From the NCBI RefSeq assembly GCF_007785775.2, contig NZ_VNIK02000014.1:25518-89517 (forward strand): DNA of 64,000 nt, written 5' to 3'. The DNA comes from Flagellimonas hadalis. Lineage in GTDB: Bacteria; Bacteroidota; Bacteroidia; Flavobacteriales; Flavobacteriaceae. The notes under the pieces are model-generated. The model searched no databases, was not told the origin of the DNA, and saw only the letters and a program-made list of their open reading frames with translations. Shown piece by piece: positions 15,952 through 23,364 of this stretch (position 1 is the first letter of the stretch; each line of letters begins with the position of its first letter). The position numbers and the translations under genes were made by a program.

Positions 15952-18210
15952 TTAAAAAACAATGGTGGCCCCCAACAAAAAGTTGATTCCTGCCTGCGGA
16001 TAATATCTGGCTTCCTCGATGGTGGTGACGGTTCCCGGATTGGAAAAATCATCATCGTAGGTGTAAAAATATCCGTTGGAAACAATGTCGGCATCAAAGA
16101 TGTTGTTCACCAGGCCAGACAGCACAATACTCTTAAAAAAGGAATTGGCATTGATGACATATTGCACATTGAAATCTGTCTGGGTATAACTGTCCAAAGT
16201 GGAATTTTCCGAATCGATGTTGCCCATATACTGCTTGCCCACAAACTTGGACAGCAGGGACAACTGTAGGTTTTGATTGGGCTGGAAAGTCAAAATATTG
16301 CCTGCCACAATCTTGGGGGAATAGGCGATATTCGTATTCCCCAAGTCCTGTAGTTCGCCATCCCTTTGGAAATAAAAGTCGAGGTTGCGATTGTCGCTAA
16401 GGGCGATGTTGGGCCTGAGCATGAACTTTTGTCCCAGTTTGATATTGGCATCCATTTCCAGACCCAGGCGATAACTGTCCCCCACATTGGATCTAAGCGG
16501 CGCACCCACATCGTTGAGCTCCCCGGTAAGCACCAATTGGTCCTTGTACCGCATGTAGTACACGTTGGTGTTCAACTGGAAATTGGGGGAAACATAGCGC
16601 CATCCCAACTCAAAATCGTTCAAGTGCTCCGGTTTTGGACTTCCACTTTCGTAATCGTTACGGTTGGGTTCCCTGCTGGCCCTGGCATAGGAAAGATAGA
16701 AATTGTTATTCCGGTCCAGGTCAAAAGTGACCCCGGCCTTGGGATTGAAAAAGTCAAAGGTATCATCGACCAGTCCGGTATCGTCCCCATTGGCCTCATA
16801 ACCGACCCCTCGGTATTGCACATCGCCAAAAACAGACCATTTGCTGTTGAGCTGATAGTTAGCCTTGGCATACACATTAAGATCGGTCTTGGTGGAGTTG
16901 TCGTCATAATATCGGTCCCGAATATCACTGTTGCTGGCAAAGCGTGCCCAAATGATCTCCCCGAAATGATCTCCTTTATACTCATTATATCCTCCTCCCA
17001 AAATCAATCGGAGGTCATTCTTGGTATAAGTGGCCGAGAAGACGGTCCCGTAAAAATCATTTTCCAACCAACGCCTACGGATCAAATCTGTGGTGTTGAC
17101 CTCTTCCCCATCCACAGTGATGGGCTCCAATCCATAATCGGCAAAATCGTCCTCATCGCGGTACTGTTCAAAAAAACCTCGCCCACGTGTATAGTGGAAG
17201 GCCAGATTGGTGCTCCACTCAGGACTCAAAGCCTCGCTCCAATGCAACTGAAAATGGTCCTGCTTGTAATTATCCTCTTCGTTGTCATGGAACTGCGTCT
17301 GCCCATTGGCATCGGTGTACTCACCAACAGGATTGAACGTTCGGTCTTCTTCCAACTGCTGGGCGGTGATCCCGTCCCAAGCTTGATAAGTGATCTCGTG
17401 CCCTCCAAAGAGCAAAGCTTTTACCAGGGTATTATCGTCCTTATAGACCCCTTGCAGGAAATAGGCATCCAGTTCCGAAGCGGCTCTGTCCACGTACCCA
17501 TCGGAAGTGATGCGGGACAACCTTCCCGAAAATTCAAAATGATCGTTCAGGAGCCCGGTGCTGAACTTCACATTGTTCCGCAGCGTGCTGAAACTTCCCA
17601 CCGAAGATGAAACTTTGGCATAGGCTTCCTCGGAAAAAGCATCGGTGAGCACGTTAAGGCTTGCCCCAAAGGCACCTGCCCCGTTGGTTGATGTCCCCAC
17701 ACCTCGTTGCAATTGAAGGCTTTGGGTGGAAGAGGCAAAATCGGGCATGTTCACCCAAAATGTACCCTGCGATTCGGCATCATTGTAAGGCACCCCGTTG
17801 ATGGTCACGTTTACCCGCGTGGCATCACTACCCCGAACGCGGATGCTGGTGTATCCCACCCCGGCCCCTGCATCGGAAGTGGTCACTACCGCAGGCATAA
17901 AATTCATCAGGATGGGCACATCCTGCCCCAAGTTCCTGGAGGCCATTTCCTCTTGGTCCAAGTTGGTAAAGGTGATGGGAAATTCCTTGGTCACCCTAAT
18001 GGCCTGTACCAAGACCTCATCCAGTACGACCTTTTTCCCTTCGAGGGAATCGGTTTCCTGTTCCTGTGCGCTCATGGTGGACGCCAGTACGGAAAGGGCC
18101 AATGTTGCAAATAAGGTTTTGATGTTGCTCCCGTGGTTCTTTTTCGGTCGCATCGGACCGCATGCGAACCCAGCGGTCATGGGCTTACTGTTTGAATAAA
18201 GCAGTTTCAT
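15952..18210 (-). CDS. TonB-dependent outer-membrane receptor, probably for thiamin compounds
   Basis: A 752-residue receptor: signal peptide ending near TMSAQEQETD, a TonB-box-like start (KVVLDEVLVQAIRV), the plug domain (about 60-170, with SIRVRGSDATRVNVTINGVPYND) and a 22-strand-type barrel ending in LLGATIVF. It lacks the carboxypeptidase-like N-terminal domain of SusC receptors, so it is a classical receptor. A TPP riboswitch lies in its leader, strongly suggesting uptake of thiamin or a precursor. The thiamin assignment comes from the riboswitch, not the protein itself. Confidence 0.9.
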   Translation of the reverse strand: MKLLYSNSKPMTAGFACGPMRPKKNHGSNIKTLFATLALSVLASTMSAQEQETDSLEGKKVVLDEVLVQAIRVTKEFPITFTNLDQEEMASRNLGQDVPILMNFMPAVVTTSDAGAGVGYTSIRVRGSDATRVNVTINGVPYNDAESQGTFWVNMPDFASSTQSLQLQRGVGTSTNGAGAFGASLNVLTDAFSEEAYAKVSSSVGSFSTLRNNVKFSTGLLNDHFEFSGRLSRITSDGYVDRAASELDAYFLQGVYKDDNTLVKALLFGGHEITYQAWDGITAQQLEEDRTFNPVGEYTDANGQTQFHDNEEDNYKQDHFQLHWSEALSPEWSTNLAFHYTRGRGFFEQYRDEDDFADYGLEPITVDGEEVNTTDLIRRRWLENDFYGTVFSATYTKNDLRLILGGGYNEYKGDHFGEIIWARFASNSDIRDRYYDDNSTKTDLNVYAKANYQLNSKWSVFGDVQYRGVGYEANGDDTGLVDDTFDFFNPKAGVTFDLDRNNNFYLSYARASREPNRNDYESGSPKPEHLNDFELGWRYVSPNFQLNTNVYYMRYKDQLVLTGELNDVGAPLRSNVGDSYRLGLEMDANIKLGQKFMLRPNIALSDNRNLDFYFQRDGELQDLGNTNIAYSPKIVAGNILTFQPNQNLQLSLLSKFVGKQYMGNIDSENSTLDSYTQTDFNVQYVINANSFFKSIVLSGLVNNIFDADIVSNGYFYTYDDDFSNPGTVTTIEEARYYPQAGINFLLGATIVF

Positions 18211-18308
18211 TCGTAAAAAATGTTACGAATAAAAGGGGTCATTATTCTTGTTGATAAATGATTTTTGTTTCAAAAGAAACATAGAAATTCCAAGATGCGC
18301 CTTGCGCA

Positions 18309-18382
18309 ATCCCTTGGCGGCATTACCCGCCCAGGTTCATTGGGTATAATCTCAGCCTTTTTGCAAAAGCACCCCTTTGAGA
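18309..18382 (-). promoter_or_regulatory. TPP (thiamin pyrophosphate) riboswitch
   Basis: Read on the minus strand the segment has the THI-box landmarks in order: GGGGTGC near the 5' side, GGCTGAGATTATACCC, GAACCTGGGCGGGTAATGCC and AGGGA at the 3' side. CTGAGA, ACCC, GAACCTG and GTAATGCC are the invariant ligand-binding parts. It ends about 100 bases before the receptor ATG and starts almost at the predicted transcript 5' end. High thiamin pyrophosphate should lower receptor expression. Confidence 0.95.
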
Positions 18383-18387
18383 TAGGG

Positions 18388-18395
18388 CAAATGTA
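18388..18395 (-). promoter_or_regulatory. -7 element of the thiamin receptor promoter
   Basis: TACATTTG on the minus strand matches TAnnTTTG immediately upstream of the riboswitch, so transcription would begin at its first paired base. Confidence 0.5.
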
Positions 18396-18486
18396 GGACG
18401 TGGGTATCACTTTTCATAGAAATCCATCAGGAAAATTTAACTTTTTCTAACAACCGTGACCCTTATGTCCCAGCGTATATAGAGAT

Positions 18487-20934
18487 ATGTACCCTAGATC
18501 TAAAAAGAGGTTTACATTCAAGATCATTTCCAGTTACGTGGCCCTTGGTATTTTGGCCGTGCTTGCCGCATTTTTTATCTATAATGAGTTCAAGACCTTT
18601 GTTTCTGGCAAAAACAGCGAGGGCGATAGTGCCAAATTGTTACATACCAACAGATTGCTCTCCAATCTGTATGAAGCGGAAAACCTTTCCAAATTGGCAC
18701 TCAAGACCAAAAAACCGGATGACCTGAAAGCCTATGCGGTAAAAGTGGATTCCATCAACACTATTATCGATTCCCTTAAACCGCTTGTCAAAAATCCCAA
18801 TTTCCTGATTCCCCAACTGGACAGTGTTCAGGCATTGTTGCAACAGAAGGTGTTCAACAGTGCGGAGCTGCGTAAATTGATGGTGGAGAACGAGAACAGT
18901 ACTTCCTTCGATGCTGTGTTGGAAGCTTTCCACCGGATGGAGGTGGAGATGGGACGGATCACCCCTGAAAGCTTTGTCCCCAATTTTCAACAATTGCCCC
19001 CATCGACCCAAAAATCCATCCGGGAATATGTGGCCCTTCTCAACAAAAACATTCCAAGTGCCAAAGGCAATGTGGATGCAAACAACATCGACTCCATCCT
19101 GCAGGTGTCCCGATCCATCTTGAACAAGGCCATAACCGAAGCTGCGGCCAACGAGCGTTCCTTGATCCAAAAAGAATTCCAGATCTATAGGACGGACCTT
19201 GAACTTTCGCAAAAGATGCGGAGCATTATAGCCGGGTTTGAACGTGAGATGGCCCAAAAGGTTCAACTGGACAATGCCAACCAAAGGCTTGCCATGCAAA
19301 GAACCACCCGTTTGGCAGGTGGGGCCTTATTGTTGGGGCTTTTGATCGTCATTTTCTTCACTTTCATGATTTCCAAGGATTATTGGAAGGTGCAACGTTA
19401 TCGGGAGCAACTGGAGGAAGAGAAAAAATATTCCGAATTTCTTCTGAAGAGCAGGGAGCAACTGATTTCCACAGTAAGCCACGATCTGAGAACCCCTTTG
19501 AACACCATAAGCGGTTATTCCGAGCTGATGGAACACAGCGGATTGAGCGGCAAGCAACTGAACTATCTGAAAAATGTCAGGTCCGCTTCGGGGTATGTAG
19601 AAAACTTGGTGAACGATCTTTTGGACTATTCAAAATTGGAAGCGGGGAGAGTGAACCTCGAACGGGTGCCTTTCATCCTTTCCAACCTCATCAGGGAAAC
19701 GTCGTTGCATTTTAGGGAAGTGAATTCCAAAAAGGAAGTGGAACTCCAATTGGAGATTGACGAAAATCTGGAAAAACCGATTGTGAGCGACCCGTTCCGC
19801 ATACGGCAGATATTGACCAACCTTGTGGGCAATGCTTTTAAATTCACCCAAAAAGGCCATGTGAAAATAAGCGCCGTATTGGAGGATAAAAGAGATGAAC
19901 AATGGGTCAGGATCAGGGTGAAGGATACCGGTATTGGCATAAAACCTGAAAAGCAACAGCTCATATTCCAAGAATTTGCCCAAGCCAACGAATCCACCGA
20001 AAAAAAATATGGCGGCTATGGGCTGGGACTGACCATTTCAAAAAAGCTGACCGAGCTCCTCAACGGAAGACTATATTTGGAAAGTGTTGAAAATGAAGGA
20101 AGTATATTTACAGTTCGGATTCCTGTGGCGTTTGGCGAAATGCCCATTGCGGAAGACCTCCCGCAAGAAAAAACACTTGAGGGATTCCTTACCCTCTGTG
20201 CAATCGACGATGATACCAATATGCTGAAACTCTTGGAAGACATCTGTCAGGTCCATGCCATCGATATAAAGACCTATACCAATTTCAAGGAAATTGAAGA
20301 AGTGGAGAGCATTTCATGTGATGTTGTACTGACCGATATACAGATGCCCGGAATCGATGGCTTTTCCGTCCTGAAAAGACTGCGGGAGTTGGGCTATGAA
20401 AATCCGGTGATCGCGATGACGGGACAACAAATCACGGACAAATCCGTCTACACTGGGGCAGGCTTTACCGATGTGCTTCAAAAGCCCTTTTCCAATACCT
20501 CGTTCTTGGATATTTTGGGCAAGGTGGGCCATTCAATCAACGGGACAGGGGCAACTACCACTTCCATTCCTGGTTCACAATCGACACATTTCAGCGTCAA
20601 CAATATAGCTCCATTTCTGGACAGCCCTCAGGCCGTGCTGGAAGTGTTGGAAGTGTTTTTGGAAAACACGGAAAAGAACATGGAACTGCTCTTTTCACAC
20701 ATTGGCAGCCATGATTTTTCAGAGATCCGAGCCATCTCGCATAAAATGTTGCCCATGTTCAGGCAGTTGGAGGTTCGCAAGGCCATCCCTTTATTGGAGG
20801 AACTGGAACATCTTTCCGATGATGCCAAAGGAAAAAAAGTTTTCGGGATATTGACAGAGCTTCAAAAAATAATCCATCAACTGAACGTTGCCATCAAGGA
20901 TTATCTGTTCAAACTTCCAACTGATATTGATTGA
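18487..20934 (+). CDS. Hybrid histidine kinase with receiver and HPt domains
   Basis: An 815-residue sensor kinase: helix at about 12-30, a large periplasmic sensor region (about 31-275), a second helix at about 276-298, then HisKA with ISTVSHDLRTPLNTISGY (His near 331). The ATPase domain has NLVGNAFKF, DTGIGIKPE and GGYGLGLTISKKL. The receiver (about 565-685) has LCAIDDDTN, the phospho-acceptor in VVLTDIQMPGIDG (Asp near 615) and the lysine in LQKPF. A C-terminal HPt-like domain contains AISHKMLPMFRQL (His near 751). A full phosphorelay is thus possible, with the convergent NtrC-type regulator as likely output. Confidence 0.93.
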   Translation: MYPRSKKRFTFKIISSYVALGILAVLAAFFIYNEFKTFVSGKNSEGDSAKLLHTNRLLSNLYEAENLSKLALKTKKPDDLKAYAVKVDSINTIIDSLKPLVKNPNFLIPQLDSVQALLQQKVFNSAELRKLMVENENSTSFDAVLEAFHRMEVEMGRITPESFVPNFQQLPPSTQKSIREYVALLNKNIPSAKGNVDANNIDSILQVSRSILNKAITEAAANERSLIQKEFQIYRTDLELSQKMRSIIAGFEREMAQKVQLDNANQRLAMQRTTRLAGGALLLGLLIVIFFTFMISKDYWKVQRYREQLEEEKKYSEFLLKSREQLISTVSHDLRTPLNTISGYSELMEHSGLSGKQLNYLKNVRSASGYVENLVNDLLDYSKLEAGRVNLERVPFILSNLIRETSLHFREVNSKKEVELQLEIDENLEKPIVSDPFRIRQILTNLVGNAFKFTQKGHVKISAVLEDKRDEQWVRIRVKDTGIGIKPEKQQLIFQEFAQANESTEKKYGGYGLGLTISKKLTELLNGRLYLESVENEGSIFTVRIPVAFGEMPIAEDLPQEKTLEGFLTLCAIDDDTNMLKLLEDICQVHAIDIKTYTNFKEIEEVESISCDVVLTDIQMPGIDGFSVLKRLRELGYENPVIAMTGQQITDKSVYTGAGFTDVLQKPFSNTSFLDILGKVGHSINGTGATTTSIPGSQSTHFSVNNIAPFLDSPQAVLEVLEVFLENTEKNMELLFSHIGSHDFSEIRAISHKMLPMFRQLEVRKAIPLLEELEHLSDDAKGKKVFGILTELQKIIHQLNVAIKDYLFKLPTDID

Positions 20935-22249
20935 TCTTGTTGTATAGTGTCTTCCGGGTTATCTGAAGTAGTTTTGCCGCTTTGCTCTTGTTGAAATTGG
21001 TCTGTTTCAAAGCGTCCAAAATCCTTTCCTTTTCATATTCGGACTTGGAGAAGACAGGAGTGTTGCTGCTCTTGGTCCCATTGACGATCTCTTCTGCAAG
21101 GGAACTGGACAGCACGGTATTGCCCCCGGTAAACAGAACGGCCCGCTTGATCATGTTCTTCATCTCCCTGAGGTTTCCTGGCCAAGGATAGTCCATCAAG
21201 AGCTGTTTGGCTTCCTCTGAAAATTCCAACACTTCTTTCTCCAAATCGGCATTGGCCCTATCCAAAAAATAATTGGCGAACAAAAGAATGTCTTCCCTTC
21301 TATCGCGCAATGACGGAACTTCGATGGAGAATTCGTTCAGCCGATGGTAAAGGTCTTCCCTAAAACTGCCTTCCTCAACGGCTTCCAGCAGGTTTTCGTT
21401 GGTAGCGGCAATAATCCGAAGATCCAACTGGATCTCTTTGGTACTGCCCACCCGTTTTATCTTGCGTTCCTGAATGGCCCTAAGCAGCTGCACTTGGTGT
21501 TCGTAGGACAGGTTGCCCACTTCATCCAAAAACAAGGTGCCGCCATTGGCCGCTTCAAAGTGCCCTTTTTTGTCTTCGATCGCCCCTGTGAAACTTCCCT
21601 TGACGTGGCCAAAAAACTCACTGGTGGCAATTTCCTTTGGAATGGCTCCGCAGTCCACCGCCACAAAGGGCTGCCCTTTTCTTTTACTGGCATTATGGAT
21701 GGCATTGGCTGTGACTTCCTTGCCCGTACCACTTTCCCCTGTCAACAGGACCGACATATTGGTGGGTGCCACCAAATCTATGTATTGTTGGAGTTTTTTT
21801 GACCTTTCGCTTTCCCCGACCAAGAAGCTGCCTTGCTCCTGCTTTTTGGGACTGGGTGCCGGTTTCTTAAGGGTTTCTTCCTTGGTATGCGCCACATTCA
21901 GGGCGTTGTTGATCACCGATAGGATTTCCTCAGGGGTAAAAGGTTTTGAAATATAGTCGAAAGCACCCTTTTTCATGGCATTGACCGCGGTCTTTACCTC
22001 TGCATATCCCGTCATCAAAATGACCTGGGTGGTAGGCGATTCCTTTTTGACCTGGGGGAGCAACGTGACCCCGTTCCCTTTGGGAAGTCGTACGTCCGAT
22101 AAAATAATATCGAAAGTGGAGGTGCTGAGTTGTTCTTCCGCTTCCTTGATGGAGTAGCTTATGAAAACGGCAAAACCGTGCTTTGTCAAAAACTTTTGCA
22201 GCATTTGACAGAAAGCCGTGTCGTCCTCAATGATCAAGATTTTGGGCAT
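20909..22249 (-). CDS. NtrC-family sigma-54-dependent response regulator
   Basis: A 446-residue activator: receiver (about 1-120; IIEDDTAFC, phospho-acceptor in IILSDVRLPKG, lysine in YISKPF), AAA+ domain (about 145-380; Walker A GESGTGKE, sigma-54 contact loop GSFTGA, Walker B GGTLFLDEVG) and a Fis-type HTH (about 405-446; ALKQTNFNKSKAAKLLQITRKTLY). GSFTGA is a minor variant of GAFTGA. It should drive sigma-54 promoters when phosphorylated. Its gene converges with the hybrid kinase, overlapping by 26 bases, which supports a cognate pair. A candidate -24/-12 site lies near the next gene on the minus strand. Confidence 0.95.
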   Translation of the reverse strand: MPKILIIEDDTAFCQMLQKFLTKHGFAVFISYSIKEAEEQLSTSTFDIILSDVRLPKGNGVTLLPQVKKESPTTQVILMTGYAEVKTAVNAMKKGAFDYISKPFTPEEILSVINNALNVAHTKEETLKKPAPSPKKQEQGSFLVGESERSKKLQQYIDLVAPTNMSVLLTGESGTGKEVTANAIHNASKRKGQPFVAVDCGAIPKEIATSEFFGHVKGSFTGAIEDKKGHFEAANGGTLFLDEVGNLSYEHQVQLLRAIQERKIKRVGSTKEIQLDLRIIAATNENLLEAVEEGSFREDLYHRLNEFSIEVPSLRDRREDILLFANYFLDRANADLEKEVLEFSEEAKQLLMDYPWPGNLREMKNMIKRAVLFTGGNTVLSSSLAEEIVNGTKSSNTPVFSKSEYEKERILDALKQTNFNKSKAAKLLQITRKTLYNKINQYQLEV

Positions 22250-22314
22250 ATCTCAGTTGTCTAAGATACAATACCACCGTTTGATCACATGCTGGACTAC
22301 CTATAAATTTATCA

Positions 22315-22344
22315 CAAAAAAGAAGGGACCGCTCTCGCGGCCCC
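22315..22344 (-). terminator. Terminator after the PepSY-like gene
   Basis: On the minus strand GGGGCCGC, loop GAGA and GCGGTCCC form an 8-position stem with one mismatch, followed by TTCTTTTTT. It lies 47 bases past the stop at 22391 and is preceded by the TTAGGTTAGTTGGTTTGATTAG-like tail discussed in the findings. Confidence 0.75.
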
Positions 22345-22390
22345 TCACTAATCAAACCAACTAACCTAACGTGGTTTCGAAAACTATGAT

Positions 22391-22693
22391 CTACATCTCA
22401 ATCCAATTCCCTTCAGCATCGGCATATACTGATCCAGAAGTACCATCTTCAAGGGTAAGGTCCAACTTGTATTGGTCCTGGTCGTTTTTATATGCCTTGG
22501 CGACTTTGGCAGTGGGGTAATCCTTTGCCACAGCTGCTGTTACTGCTTCAGGGACATCAGAAACACTGATTTCTTCAAAGTCTTGCGCTACAACAACGGT
22601 TGTTTCGTCCATATTCAATTCTGGGGTTTCAACATTGGCCATAGCTGTAAGTCCTACAAATGATAGTGCGGTTGCAAAAATTAATTTTTTCAT
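22391..22693 (-). CDS. Small secreted PepSY-like protein
   Basis: A 100-residue protein with a signal peptide (about 1-19, MKKLIFATALSFVGLTAMA). The mature part has one PepSY-like unit: DVPEAVTAAVAKDYPTAKVAKAYKNDQDQY, then KLDLTLEDGTSGSVYADAEGNWIEM. Such small secreted PepSY-like proteins are abundant in Flavobacteriaceae; the biochemical role is unknown. It is a single-gene unit with its own terminator, sits beside the sigma-54 activator gene, and has a possible -24/-12 promoter just upstream. Confidence 0.85.
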   Translation of the reverse strand: MKKLIFATALSFVGLTAMANVETPELNMDETTVVVAQDFEEISVSDVPEAVTAAVAKDYPTAKVAKAYKNDQDQYKLDLTLEDGTSGSVYADAEGNWIEM

Positions 22694-22736
22694 GGTATAA
22701 GATTTTAATGTTATTAATTAAACTTGCTTATCTATA

Positions 22737-22752
22737 TGAAAAACTGGTGCCA
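22737..22752 (-). promoter_or_regulatory. Possible sigma-54 (-24/-12) promoter of the PepSY-like gene
   Basis: On the minus strand TGGCAC at 22747-22752, five bases, then TTTCA at 22737-22741. The consensus is TGGCAC-N5-TTGCA, so the -24 half is perfect and the -12 half has one mismatch, at the important G. Spacing is exact; the implied start is about 30 bases before the ATG. The rest of the 285-base gap up to 22978 holds one hairpin and no gene. Confidence 0.4.
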
Positions 22753-22878
22753 ATTCTTGAAGTTATCTTGAATTTGAACTATGTTTCTGTTTATTAGGTA
22801 GTTATGTTTTGTGCTATTTTTGAAGTATTGTGTAAAACTGTGTAACAGGTGGGGCAAGATGTATAGTTTTTACACAAG

Positions 22879-22900
22879 AAAGGCTGCCGAAGCAGCCTTT
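22879..22900 (-). terminator. Hairpin after the 41-residue membrane protein gene
   Basis: AAAGGCTGC, tetraloop and GCAGCCTTT form a perfect 9-pair stem (loop TTCG on the minus strand). The following T-run is interrupted (TTTCTTGTG), so termination may be moderate. Confidence 0.55.
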
Positions 22901-22978
22901 CCATTGCGCCAAAATCATAATCCCAAGGAAAAAGACTATGAATGAGATTGGCTGAAATGGACAATACATGGTTAGTGT

Positions 22979-23104
22979 TTACATAGCATCATCCTGGTTC
23001 TTTTCCTCATTGTTCCTTTTTCTGCTCTTCACATAGGAATATATAATGTACATGGCAATCCCGAGCGATACCAAGTTGAGGAACAGTACTATTTTTAAAA
23101 ACAT
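22979..23104 (-). CDS. Small single-helix membrane protein (41 residues)
   Basis: ATG at 23104 and TAA at 22979-22981 enclose 41 codons. The protein starts MFLKIVLFLNLVSLG and has one strongly hydrophobic helix (about 3-23, ending in MYIIYSYV), then a charged tail of K, R, E, N and D residues ending in AM. This positive-inside tail is typical of real small membrane proteins rather than a chance frame. It lies between two hairpins on the same strand. I do not recognise a family; the weak -24/-12 resemblance upstream (TTGGTACGGAAACTGTA) is not convincing. Confidence 0.55.
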   Translation of the reverse strand: MFLKIVLFLNLVSLGIAMYIIYSYVKSRKRNNEEKNQDDAM

Positions 23105-23310
23105 CTTTTTTCATTCACATTTACAGTTTCCGTACCAAGGTTAAAAGAAAGCCGTACAGAATGCACGGCCCTCTAACCAAATCAACCAACCTAAATCCTT
23201 ACAATCCAAAAGGACAGAGAATCATTTTACCTTGATAAGGATACTGTCATCCCAATAGGTCTTACACTTATTTTGACACCTTTTATCAGTACAGGTCACA
23301 CGAATGGAAA
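23105..23310 (-). other. Non-coding stretch with its own hairpin and conserved-looking tail
   Basis: Between the DUF4301 terminator and the 41-residue gene I see no gene longer than nine codons. On the minus strand it ends with a TTTAGGTTGGTTGATTTGG tail joined to a hairpin, the same arrangement as after the PepSY-like gene. It may be a small RNA or an extended leader of the 41-residue gene. Confidence 0.35.
23141..23169 (-). terminator. Hairpin with T-rich tail in the non-coding stretch
   Basis: On the minus strand GCCGT, a 9-base loop, and ACGGC followed by TTTCTTTT. The stem is short, but the T-rich tail fits a terminator. Confidence 0.5.
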
Positions 23311-23316
23311 AAAAAA

Positions 23317-23340
23317 TCCGCCATCACTAGTGATGGCGGA
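23317..23340 (-). terminator. Terminator of the pnuC-nadR-DUF4301 operon
   Basis: A perfect 24-base palindrome (TCCGCCATCACTAGTGATGG...) followed on the minus strand by nine T residues, 25 bases after the DUF4301 stop. A strong Rho-independent terminator. Confidence 0.85.
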
Positions 23341-23364
23341 CATACTGTTCTGTTTATGTGTTGC

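Noticed and set aside
16366..17610. A 414-codon plus-strand frame without stops
   Set aside because: It lies wholly antisense to the TonB receptor gene, has no recognisable domain, and the opposite strand has a complete, conserved protein. Long antisense frames are common opposite such genes.
23113..23135. Second sigma-54 promoter ahead of the 41-residue gene
   Set aside because: TTGGTACGGAAACTGTA differs from consensus in both halves (TGGTAC and CTGTA); two or more key bases are wrong, so not called.
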